DNA of 5,969 nt from Paenibacillaceae bacterium UBA6304. GTDB lineage: Bacteria; Bacillota; Bacilli; Paenibacillales; Paenibacillaceae. Below, in pieces: positions 1-5,939 of this stretch. How positions within the stretch are numbered: position 1 is the stretch's first letter; every line of letters begins with the position of its first letter. Both the position numbers and the translations under genes were made by a program. The notes beneath the pieces were generated by a model. It made no database searches. It was not told the origin of the DNA and was given only the letters and a program-made list of their open reading frames with translations. Location: contig DJTQ01000198.1 in NCBI GenBank assembly GCA_002439285.1, positions 1-5,969 on the forward strand, in the 5' to 3' direction.

Positions 1-917
1 TGGCGAACGGCGGAAAGTTGCTGGAACCTCATATCGTGAAGTCGATCACCGATCCGCAAACCGGTGAAACCGTCAAGACGCAAACCAAAGAAGTGCGGCA
101 AATTCTTTCCCCGGAAAAGGCAAAGGAAGTCAGCAGTTACCTTGAACAGGTCGTATCCGACCGGAAAATCGGGACGGGGCGCCATGCCTACATTGACGGA
201 TACCGGGTAGCGGGGAAAACGGGAACGGCGGTAAAACCGGTGAACGGGGTATATGATTATACCAAGCAAGTTATATCCTTTATCGGTTATGCTCCGGTAG
301 ATGATCCCAAGATTGCAATATTGGTGTTGATCGACGAACCGAAGGACTCGGAGCTTGGCGGCGGTGCTGCCGCTGCACCGGTATTCCAGAAAATCGCCAA
401 TCAGACTCTGCAATATTTGGGTGTGCCGAAAAAGTATGATGAAAATTTCGCTAAATCATCATCGCAAGAAAGTAACTTAGGCGTCAAAACGCCGGATTTG
501 AAAACTCTATCGCTGCAGGAAGCGAAGAACCTGCTCAAGAGCAAAGGAATTTCTTATGCTACGCTCGGTAGTGGAACCGAACTCATTTCCCAGTTCCCGA
601 AAGCGGGGGCTACCTTGAAGAGTGGTCAACACATGTATCTTTTGACCGAGGAAGGAAAGACGATTTCGATCCCGAGCCTCCAAGGGGAATCGCTCCGGGA
701 AGCAATGGAGCTTCTCTCGGTGCTCCAGGTTTCCGTGACGGTCGAAGGCGAGGGCTATGTCGTAAATCAGACCGTCTCCGAGGAAAACGGGCAAAGGAAG
801 GTTCATCTGGTTCTGGAACCTCCGGCCAAAGAGATTGTGGATTCGGGAGAGAACGGTGATACAGGTGATGAATCGGAAGGCGAAACTGAAGGCGAAGGCT
901 CCGGATCTTCTCCATAG
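1..917 (+). CDS. pbpB: Penicillin-binding protein 2B (PbpB/FtsI type, class B), 3' part with two PASTA repeats
   Basis: This is the C-terminal part of a septal peptidoglycan transpeptidase, and the 5' end lies outside the window. The reading frame runs from base 3 and opens with ANGGKLLEPHIVK, the conserved stretch before the last active-site motif in class B PBPs. The third catalytic motif KTGTA is at 216-230. The SxxK and SxN motifs must lie upstream and cannot be checked. The block ISFIGYAPVDDPKIAILVLI (about 270-332) closes the transpeptidase fold. Two PASTA-like repeats follow at about 483-653 and 660-821. The first is canonical (ISQFPKAGATLKSG) and the second lacks the usual Pro-x-x-Gly turn. 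The protein ends in an acidic Gly/Ser/Glu tail (828-914) and a TAG stop. Two PASTA repeats and a position just before spoVD match B. subtilis PbpB, the essential division PBP acting outside the membrane with FtsL, DivIB and FtsW. Assignment to PbpB rather than another class B PBP is by domain layout and context. Confidence 0.9.
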   Translation, partial: ANGGKLLEPHIVKSITDPQTGETVKTQTKEVRQILSPEKAKEVSSYLEQVVSDRKIGTGRHAYIDGYRVAGKTGTAVKPVNGVYDYTKQVISFIGYAPVDDPKIAILVLIDEPKDSELGGGAAAAPVFQKIANQTLQYLGVPKKYDENFAKSSSQESNLGVKTPDLKTLSLQEAKNLLKSKGISYATLGSGTELISQFPKAGATLKSGQHMYLLTEEGKTISIPSLQGESLREAMELLSVLQVSVTVEGEGYVVNQTVSEENGQRKVHLVLEPPAKEIVDSGENGDTGDESEGETEGEGSGSSP

Positions 918-927
918 CTTGTTCTAA

Positions 928-987
928 CCCCTGTTTGTCCTGAATATTCATGTGATGAGATCATCATGTGACAGGATGGAACAGGGG
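928..987 (+). promoter_or_regulatory. Long interrupted inverted repeat that can sequester the spoVD ribosome binding site
   Basis: Three nested arms pair across the pbpB-spoVD gap. CCCCTGTT (928-935) pairs with AACAGGGG (980-987), 8 bp without mismatch. TCCTG (938-942) pairs with CAGGA (972-976), 5 bp. TCATGTGATG (948-957) pairs with CATCATGTGA (962-971), 10 bp including two G-U pairs, closing on loop AGAT. A small internal loop (936-937 against 977-979) and a 5-base bulge (943-947) interrupt it. The outer 3' arm includes most of the spoVD Shine-Dalgarno (AGGGG at 983-987). No T tract follows, so it is not a standard terminator. The pairing is read directly from the sequence; a role in blocking translation of readthrough mRNA is inference. 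Confidence 0.6.
942..969 (+). promoter_or_regulatory. Candidate sigma-E (mother-cell sporulation) promoter of spoVD
   Basis: GAATATT at 942-948 fits the sigma-E -35 consensus (K-M-ATATT) at every position. Thirteen bases further on, CATCATGT (962-969) supplies the CAT start of the -10 consensus CATACAnT and its final T, but the middle is poor. The expected transcription start is around 975-978, about 20 bases before the spoVD ATG and just ahead of its ribosome binding site. In B. subtilis spoVD has its own sigma-E promoter in the equivalent gap, which supports the call. The weak -10 keeps confidence moderate. Confidence 0.45.
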
Positions 988-989
988 GG
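983..989 (+). promoter_or_regulatory. Ribosome binding site of spoVD
   Basis: AGGGGGG sits six bases before the ATG at 996 and matches the Bacillus Shine-Dalgarno with one G-U pair. It decides the start: the nearest upstream in-frame codon that matters is a TGA stop at 969-971, with no other start codon between. Five of its seven bases lie in the 3' arm of the inverted repeat. Confidence 0.85.
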
Positions 990-995
990 CAATCG

Positions 996-2954
996 ATGAG
1001 AATATCCAAAGTAATTGTAAGGCGGAGACTGTTCTTGCTGCTCATGCTGCTGTGTCTGCTGTTTGCGGCTCTTGCCGTCCGGCTTGCCTACGTGCAGATC
1101 GGCAAAGGAGCGGAATTGTCGGCCAAGGCAGAGGATTCATGGCGGCGCAACATTCCCTATTCCGCAAAACGCGGAGAGATTGCAGACCGGAACGGCAGCG
1201 TGCTTGCCTACAATATCACGACGCCGACGGTCATGGCGATTCCGGTGCAGGTAAAGACGCCGGAAACAACGGCACGGAGTCTGGCGCCATTAATAGGGAT
1301 GAGCGAGGAAGCCGTTCTAAAAACGATCACCAAGAAACAATCCATAGTCAGGCTGCAACCCGGCGGACGCAAAATTACGATGGAAAAAGCGCAGCAAATT
1401 CGTGATTTAGCTCTTCCGGGTATTGTCGTTGCCGAAGACAATAAAAGGTATTATCCTTATGGAGGGCTTGCCGCCCATATTCTCGGATTTACGGGTGGGT
1501 ACAACCAGGGACTCACAGGTGTGGAGAGCAAGTATGACAGTGAGCTGAACGGAATGGGCGGAAGTGTTTCTTACTTGTCCGATGCCGGAGGCAGATTGAT
1601 GCCCGGCTCCTCGGAGAAATACGTAGAGCCCAAGGATGGCCTGAACCTTACGCTGACGATCGACAAATCGATTCAGAGTATTATGGAACGCGAGCTGGAT
1701 CAGGCGATGGCTAAACTTCAAGCAAACTCGGCTTTGTCGATCGCAATGAATCCGAAAACCGGGGAGATTCTTGCCATGGCAGCCAGACCCGGATATGATC
1801 CGGCCCAATATCAAGAAGTGGACGCCGACGTCTATAACCGCAATTTGCCGATCTGGATGACCTATGAACCGGGCTCTACATTCAAAATCATCACGCTCTC
1901 AGCTGCTTTAGAGGAGAACAAAGTGGATTTGAAGAACGAGCGGTTCTTTGATCCCGGGTTTGCAAAAGTGGGAGGAGCGACGCTCCGCTGTTGGAAAAGA
2001 GGCGGTCATGGCAGTCAGACTTTTTTACAGGTGGTGGAGAATTCCTGCAATCCCGGGTTCGTGGCATTAGGGCAACGGTTGGGAAAAGAGGCCTTGTTCA
2101 AATATATCAAGGATTTTGGTTTCGGCACCAAGACGGGCATCGATCTCGGCGGCGAGGAGAACGGCATTCTGTTTAAACTGCCCAGGGTAGGACCGGTGGA
2201 GCTGGCCACGACATCTTTCGGCCAAGGGGTATCCGTGACGCCGATCCAACAGATTACCGCGGTCTCGGCAGCGATTAACGGAGGAAAATTGTATAAACCT
2301 TATGTAGCCAAATCCTGGACCAACCCCGATACGGGGGAAGTGGTGAGCACGAACGCACCGCAGCTGGTACGGCAAGTCATCTCGGAGAATACATCGAAAC
2401 AGGTGCGGGAAGCGCTGGAAAGCGTGGTGGCCAACGGCACCGGTGGAAATGCGTTTATTGACGGCTATCGGGTCGGCGGCAAGACAGGGACAGCACAGAA
2501 AGTAATTAACGGACGATACTCGCAAAATGAGCATATCGTTTCGTTTATCGGGTTCGCACCTGCAGATGATCCGCAGATCGTCGTATACACCGCAGTCGAT
2601 AATCCGCAAGGAATTCAATTTGGCGGTGTCGTAGCCGCTCCGATCGTCCGCAATATTATGAAAGACGCTTTGGAGTACATGCAAATCCCGCCTCGCCAGG
2701 ATCAGGTGGCCAAGAAATACAAATATGGCGAAACGCCGGTAGTCACGGTGCCCGATCTGGTCGGACACACGGCCCAGGAAATTTACGAGGATATGAATAT
2801 GAACTTTAACCTTGCAAAATCCGGGGCTGGTAACATCGTTATCAATCAGGCGCCCAAAGCGGGGACCCGGGTGGATAAGGGTTCGACGATACGGATCTAT
2901 ATGGGTAGCGAAGCCGATGCGGAACAGAACCATCAACATGAAACAAGTGAATAA
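996..2954 (+). CDS. spoVD: Stage V sporulation protein D (SpoVD), class B PBP transpeptidase
   Basis: SpoVD cross-links peptidoglycan of the spore cortex in the intermembrane space of the forespore, working with SpoVE. The 652-residue length is close to B. subtilis SpoVD (about 646). A basic N-terminus (VRRR) is followed by one membrane segment at about residues 11-31, and the rest is extracytoplasmic. The PBP dimerisation domain covers roughly 50-210 and includes RGEIADRNG near residue 59. The transpeptidase domain, about 240-560, has all catalytic motifs: S294-T-F-K297, S350-C-N352 and K496-T-G-T-A500. A single PASTA repeat follows (about 582-637), then a hydrophilic tail. C332 and C351 match, in number and spacing, the cysteine pair that in B. 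subtilis SpoVD forms a disulphide reduced by StoA. One PASTA repeat and the cysteine pair separate it from the upstream PbpB paralogue, with which it shares IDGYRV-GKTGTA and SFIG-AP-DDP. The stop is TAA. It is probably expressed in sporulation from the promoter just upstream. Confidence 0.95.
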   Translation: MRISKVIVRRRLFLLLMLLCLLFAALAVRLAYVQIGKGAELSAKAEDSWRRNIPYSAKRGEIADRNGSVLAYNITTPTVMAIPVQVKTPETTARSLAPLIGMSEEAVLKTITKKQSIVRLQPGGRKITMEKAQQIRDLALPGIVVAEDNKRYYPYGGLAAHILGFTGGYNQGLTGVESKYDSELNGMGGSVSYLSDAGGRLMPGSSEKYVEPKDGLNLTLTIDKSIQSIMERELDQAMAKLQANSALSIAMNPKTGEILAMAARPGYDPAQYQEVDADVYNRNLPIWMTYEPGSTFKIITLSAALEENKVDLKNERFFDPGFAKVGGATLRCWKRGGHGSQTFLQVVENSCNPGFVALGQRLGKEALFKYIKDFGFGTKTGIDLGGEENGILFKLPRVGPVELATTSFGQGVSVTPIQQITAVSAAINGGKLYKPYVAKSWTNPDTGEVVSTNAPQLVRQVISENTSKQVREALESVVANGTGGNAFIDGYRVGGKTGTAQKVINGRYSQNEHIVSFIGFAPADDPQIVVYTAVDNPQGIQFGGVVAAPIVRNIMKDALEYMQIPPRQDQVAKKYKYGETPVVTVPDLVGHTAQEIYEDMNMNFNLAKSGAGNIVINQAPKAGTRVDKGSTIRIYMGSEADAEQNHQHETSE

Positions 2955-3027
2955 TATTCCTGAACTTCGCCTTTTTTGGTGATAATATGGATAGGTGTGT
3001 TTCGAGTAATGGAAAGAGGGGAATCTT
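2955..3027 (+). promoter_or_regulatory. spoVD-murE gap with the murE ribosome binding site
   Basis: This 73-base gap is fairly A/T-rich. Its one clear element is the murE Shine-Dalgarno AGAGGGG at 3015-3021, six bases before ATG 3028. An in-frame TAA at 3007-3009 excludes a longer murE. A six-T run (2972-2977) has no stem before it, so no terminator is called. GATAAT (2981-2986) resembles a sigma-A -10, but no -35 lies at the right distance. No promoter is therefore called, although vegetative murE expression must come from here or from readthrough. Confidence 0.7.
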
Positions 3028-4518
3028 ATGCTGCTTAAAGACTTATCAACTTATTTAATAGCTTCCGAACTCAAAGGCGATGATCAAACGGAGTGCAGCG
3101 GCATCTCCATTGACTCACGCAGTATTCAGTCCGGCGATCTGTTCGTATGTCTACCGGGCCATACAGTGGATGGACATGATTTCGCCGTGAAGGCCGCCGA
3201 GCAGGGCGCTGCTGCCCTTGTGGTGCAGCGTTGGCTGGACGACGTTTCGCTTCCCCAGCTTAAAGTCAAGGACAGCCGGTTGGCGATGTCGATATTGGGA
3301 AATGTGTTCTTCGGTGCGCCAAGCTCGGAACTGAAAGTAATCGGAGTAACAGGCACCAACGGGAAGACAACAACGACGTATTTGATCGAACGGATTCTGC
3401 AAGATCAAGGTAAAAATACTGGCTTGATTGGCACAATTCAGCGCAGGTTCGCCGGCCAGACGTTTCCGATGTCGGGTACGACGCCTGAATCGCTCGATTT
3501 GCAGCGTTACCTGCATGAAATGAAAGAAGCGGACATGGCGTACTGCGTCATGGAGGTTTCGTCGCATGCGTTGGAACAGGGCCGTGTGAAAGGGACGAGT
3601 TTTCGTACGGCGATTTTTACGAATCTTACGCAGGATCATTTGGATTACCATAAGTCAATGGAAGAGTACCGGGCGGCCAAGGGATTGCTCTTCTCCCGCC
3701 TTGGAAATACCTTTGCTTCAGAACCCGGCCAGCGTAGCTATGCCGTGCTGAATGCCGACGATCCGGCCTCCGCTTATTTCGCCAAAATGACGGCAGCGGA
3801 AACGATCACTTACGGTGTAGATCATGGAGCGGATGTTCGGGCATCGAATATTTCCATTACCGCCAAAGGTACCTCCTTCCATGTGGATACGTTCCGTGGC
3901 AGTGCCGACATCATGCTGAAAATGGTTGGGAAATTCAATGTATATAACGCGCTTGCGGCAATTTCTGCTGCTCTGTTGGAAGAGATTCCGCTTGCGGCAA
4001 TCAAGGAAAGCATAGAGTCGATCAAAGGTGTGGAAGGCCGCGTTGAGGCCGTGGATGAAGGCCAGGACTTTGCGGTCATCGTCGATTATGCCCATACGCC
4101 TGACGGCTTAGAGAACGTACTGAATACGGTAAACGAGTTTGCTAAGGGTCGAGTCATTAGTGTGTTTGGCTGCGGTGGAGACCGGGATCGGACGAAACGC
4201 CCGATTATGGGCAAGATTGCCGCCCGCTTATCCAATCATGTAATCGTGACTTCCGATAACCCGCGGACGGAGAACCCGGATCTTATTCTGAAAGATATCG
4301 AAGCGGGATTAAAAGAAGATCAGGTGCCGGGCGATCGTTATGAACTTATCGCGGACCGTCGCGAAGCGATTCAAAAGGCTATTGAAATGGCAAGCCAAGG
4401 CGATGTAGTATTGATTGCGGGGAAAGGCCATGAAACCTATCAATTGATCGGCAAAGAGGTGCACGATTTCGATGACCGGATCGTGGCTAAAGAAGCGATA
4501 AGGGGTTTAGACCAGTGA
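3028..4518 (+). CDS. murE: UDP-MurNAc-L-Ala-D-Glu : meso-diaminopimelate ligase (MurE)
   Basis: This cytoplasmic Mur ligase uses ATP to add meso-diaminopimelate to UDP-MurNAc-L-Ala-D-Glu, the third amino-acid step of peptidoglycan precursor synthesis. Its 496 residues are the usual length. The N-terminal UDP-substrate domain (about 1-100) has the typical IDSR motif (28-31) and PGHTVDGHDF (43-52). The central ATPase domain has the P-loop G109-T-N-G-K-T-T-T116, the substrate-binding TTPES (151-155), MEVSSHAL (175-182) and a probable carbamylated lysine K218 in YRAAKGLLFS. The C-terminal domain has VDYAHTPDGL (352-361), GCGGDRDRTKRP (381-392), DNPR (410-413) and GKGHE (465-469). DNPR is the family signature for meso-DAP; lysine-adding enzymes differ here. 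The cell wall is therefore predicted to be DAP-type, as expected for Bacillales. The TGA stop overlaps the start of murF by four bases, pointing to coupled translation of the two successive ligases. Confidence 0.97.
   Translation: MLLKDLSTYLIASELKGDDQTECSGISIDSRSIQSGDLFVCLPGHTVDGHDFAVKAAEQGAAALVVQRWLDDVSLPQLKVKDSRLAMSILGNVFFGAPSSELKVIGVTGTNGKTTTTYLIERILQDQGKNTGLIGTIQRRFAGQTFPMSGTTPESLDLQRYLHEMKEADMAYCVMEVSSHALEQGRVKGTSFRTAIFTNLTQDHLDYHKSMEEYRAAKGLLFSRLGNTFASEPGQRSYAVLNADDPASAYFAKMTAAETITYGVDHGADVRASNISITAKGTSFHVDTFRGSADIMLKMVGKFNVYNALAAISAALLEEIPLAAIKESIESIKGVEGRVEAVDEGQDFAVIVDYAHTPDGLENVLNTVNEFAKGRVISVFGCGGDRDRTKRPIMGKIAARLSNHVIVTSDNPRTENPDLILKDIEAGLKEDQVPGDRYELIADRREAIQKAIEMASQGDVVLIAGKGHETYQLIGKEVHDFDDRIVAKEAIRGLDQ
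4500..4518 (+). promoter_or_regulatory. murF ribosome binding site and GTGA stop-start overlap
   Basis: AAGGGG (4500-4505), inside the last codons of murE, lies nine bases before a GTG codon at 4515-4517. That GTG overlaps the murE stop TGA (4516-4518). The protein from this GTG begins MIKRKLAEIA, a normal MurF N-terminus. The next in-frame ATG (codon 12, 4548) would cut into the first helix. The overlap suggests that ribosomes finishing murE re-initiate on murF. Confidence 0.75.
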
Positions 4519-5915
4519 TAAAACGAAAATTAGCGGAAATTGCCGCCATGTGCGGCGGACACGTTGCAGATGCCGGCGATTCCGACATCACCATAGAGGG
4601 AGTCGTTACCGACTCCCGCAAAATCAAGCCGGGATGTCTGTTCATCCCGTTGGCCGGAGATCGGTTTGACGGCCATGATTTTGCCGGCGATTGCTTGTCG
4701 GCCGGGGCGGCTGCCGTGTTGTGGGCCGAGTCCAGAGGCGTTGCACCGGGACCGGCCGTGATTGTGGACGACACGCTCGAAGCGATGCAACGCCTTGCCA
4801 AGAGCTATCTTGCAGCATGCGGCACTAAGGTGGTCGGCATAACGGGTAGCAACGGGAAGACTACGACCAAGGATCTTGTTTCTTCTCTGTTGGCGACGAC
4901 ATTTAAAGTCCATAAAACCCAAGGAAATTTCAACAACCATATCGGCCTTCCATTGACGATCCTGGCCATGCCCGAGGATACCGATATCGCCGTATTGGAA
5001 ATGGGAATGAGCGGAAGAGGCGAAATCGAGCTGCTGTCGAAGCTGGCCGAACCGGAAACAGCCATCGTCACCAATATCGGCGAAGCGCATCTTCTTCAGC
5101 TTGGCTCCAGGCTGGAAATTGCCCGGGCCAAGCTGGAGATTCTGTCCGGGATGAAGCAGGGCGGACTGTTTGTTTACCATGGGGATGAACCGCTTATTGC
5201 CCAGGTCTTAGAAGAACCTGCAACCGAAAAACCGGAGGGGTTGAAATTGTTTACCTTCGGTCTTGACGGAAGCAATGACGATTCTCCAAGCGGCATTATG
5301 TTTATGGAAGAAAAGACCGTGTTCACCTCCCGCGCGGGAGGAAACGTACCATTGGAGCTTCCTCTACTAGGAGAGCATAATGTGGTCAACGCGCTTGCGG
5401 CCCTGGCGGTTGCCCGGCATTACGGGGTTTCCGAGGAAGATATTGCGGAAGGACTAAGTCATGTTCAACTGACGGGCATGCGGATTGAAACGGTTGTCGG
5501 AACCAGCGGGATTACGATTCTGAACGATGCTTATAATTCGAGTCCGATCGCGGTAAAGGCGGCAATCGGCGTCCTGGGAAAAAAACACGGGTACCGAAAA
5601 AAAATCGCCGTACTTGGCGATATGCTTGAACTTGGACCGGCAGAAGAGGAGTTTCACCGTGAAGTCGGCAGATTTCTTACGCCGGAGAAGTTGGATATCC
5701 TGTTCACCTATGGTCCACTTTCAGACAAAATTGCGGAAGGCGCCGCGGAAAATTTGGACCCGGGTATGATTTTTGCATATCATGATAAAAGTGAGCTTAT
5801 TAAGATGCTAATTTCCATGCTGCATCCTAAGGATGTGCTGCTTGTGAAGGCTTCGCGCGGAATGAAGCTGGAAGAAGTCGTCGACGCAGTCAAAAAAAGC
5901 AATCTAGAGATATAA
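4515..5915 (+). CDS. murF: UDP-MurNAc-tripeptide : D-alanyl-D-alanine ligase (MurF)
   Basis: MurF is a cytoplasmic ATP-dependent ligase that joins the D-Ala-D-Ala dipeptide to UDP-MurNAc-tripeptide, completing the soluble precursor before MraY. At 466 residues it is about family length. The N-terminal domain carries VTDSRKIKPG (31-40) and FDGHDFA (51-57), a counterpart of the MurE N-terminus. The ATPase domain has the P-loop G111-S-N-G-K-T-T-T118, the MurF-typical NFNNHIGLP (138-146), LEMGMSGRGEI (161-171), TNIGEAHL (186-193) and a probable carbamylated lysine K206. Then come GEHNVVNALAA (286-296), LNDAYNSSP (336-344), LGDMLELG (367-374) and, near the end, VKASRGMKLE (444-453). All expected motifs are present without a frame break. 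It starts with GTG. murF lies between murE and mraY, as in E. coli and many Firmicutes. In B. subtilis murF is outside the cluster beside ddl. Confidence 0.97.
   Translation: MIKRKLAEIAAMCGGHVADAGDSDITIEGVVTDSRKIKPGCLFIPLAGDRFDGHDFAGDCLSAGAAAVLWAESRGVAPGPAVIVDDTLEAMQRLAKSYLAACGTKVVGITGSNGKTTTKDLVSSLLATTFKVHKTQGNFNNHIGLPLTILAMPEDTDIAVLEMGMSGRGEIELLSKLAEPETAIVTNIGEAHLLQLGSRLEIARAKLEILSGMKQGGLFVYHGDEPLIAQVLEEPATEKPEGLKLFTFGLDGSNDDSPSGIMFMEEKTVFTSRAGGNVPLELPLLGEHNVVNALAALAVARHYGVSEEDIAEGLSHVQLTGMRIETVVGTSGITILNDAYNSSPIAVKAAIGVLGKKHGYRKKIAVLGDMLELGPAEEEFHREVGRFLTPEKLDILFTYGPLSDKIAEGAAENLDPGMIFAYHDKSELIKMLISMLHPKDVLLVKASRGMKLEEVVDAVKKSNLEI
5326..5341. repeat. 16-bp perfect GC-rich palindrome inside murF
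   Basis: CCTCCCGCGCGGGAGG equals its own reverse complement. It encodes part of a Ser-Arg-Ala-Gly-Gly stretch in a variable loop of MurF (about residues 272-276). As RNA it could form a 6-bp stem with a GCGC loop. No T tract follows and it is within a coding region. It is probably incidental, but it is longer than most palindromes in this window. Confidence 0.6.
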
Positions 5916-5924
5916 AACCGGCGA

Positions 5925-5938
5925 AAGGGGGGTGATCC
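5925..5938 (+). promoter_or_regulatory. Exceptionally long Shine-Dalgarno of the mraY gene
   Basis: AAGGGGGGTGATCC can pair along 14 contiguous bases with the Bacillus-type 16S 3' end (GGATCACCTCCTT), counting two G-U pairs. One base separates it from the ATG at 5940, but the core GGGGGG ends seven bases before that ATG, a normal distance. It fixes the start of the last gene and suggests strong initiation independent of murF. Confidence 0.8.
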
Positions 5939-5939
5939 C

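Noticed and set aside
18..20. TTG at 18 as a true start of the first gene
   Set aside because: The frame is open to the window edge, and the residues before it (ANGGK) belong to the conserved PBP stretch, so the gene is cut by the window.
928..990. Intrinsic terminator between pbpB and spoVD
   Set aside because: The inverted repeat is strong, but the 3' arm is followed by GGCAATCG and not by a T tract.
955..999. 14-codon ORF ending in TGA that overlaps the spoVD ATG
   Set aside because: It has no ribosome binding site and lies within the hairpin arms. The overlap with the start is probably chance.
968..1405. 145-codon + strand open frame overlapping the start of spoVD
   Set aside because: It is in another frame of spoVD, begins with GTG without a ribosome binding site, and gives a low-quality protein rich in Arg and Ala with no motif.
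2067..2939. Long antisense open frame (290 codons) opposite spoVD
   Set aside because: It has no domain-like features, runs opposite a clearly conserved gene, and is explained by that gene's codon composition. Other reverse-strand open frames in the window were rejected for the same reason.
2972..2977. T6 run after spoVD as a terminator
   Set aside because: No GC-rich stem precedes it; the bases upstream (GAACTTCGCC) do not pair with one another.
2952..2989. Promoter for murE in the spoVD-murE gap (GATAAT at 2981, TAATATT at 2952)
   Set aside because: GATAAT has no recognisable -35 at 16-18 bases. TAATATT fits a sigma-E -35 but no CAT-type -10 follows at 13-16 bases. Neither pair is good enough to call.
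2987..3058. Possible 23-codon leader ORF (ATG at 2987) overlapping the murE start, preceded by GGTGAT
   Set aside because: The Shine-Dalgarno is partial and only three bases from the ATG, and the peptide has no recognisable character or codon run suggesting attenuation.
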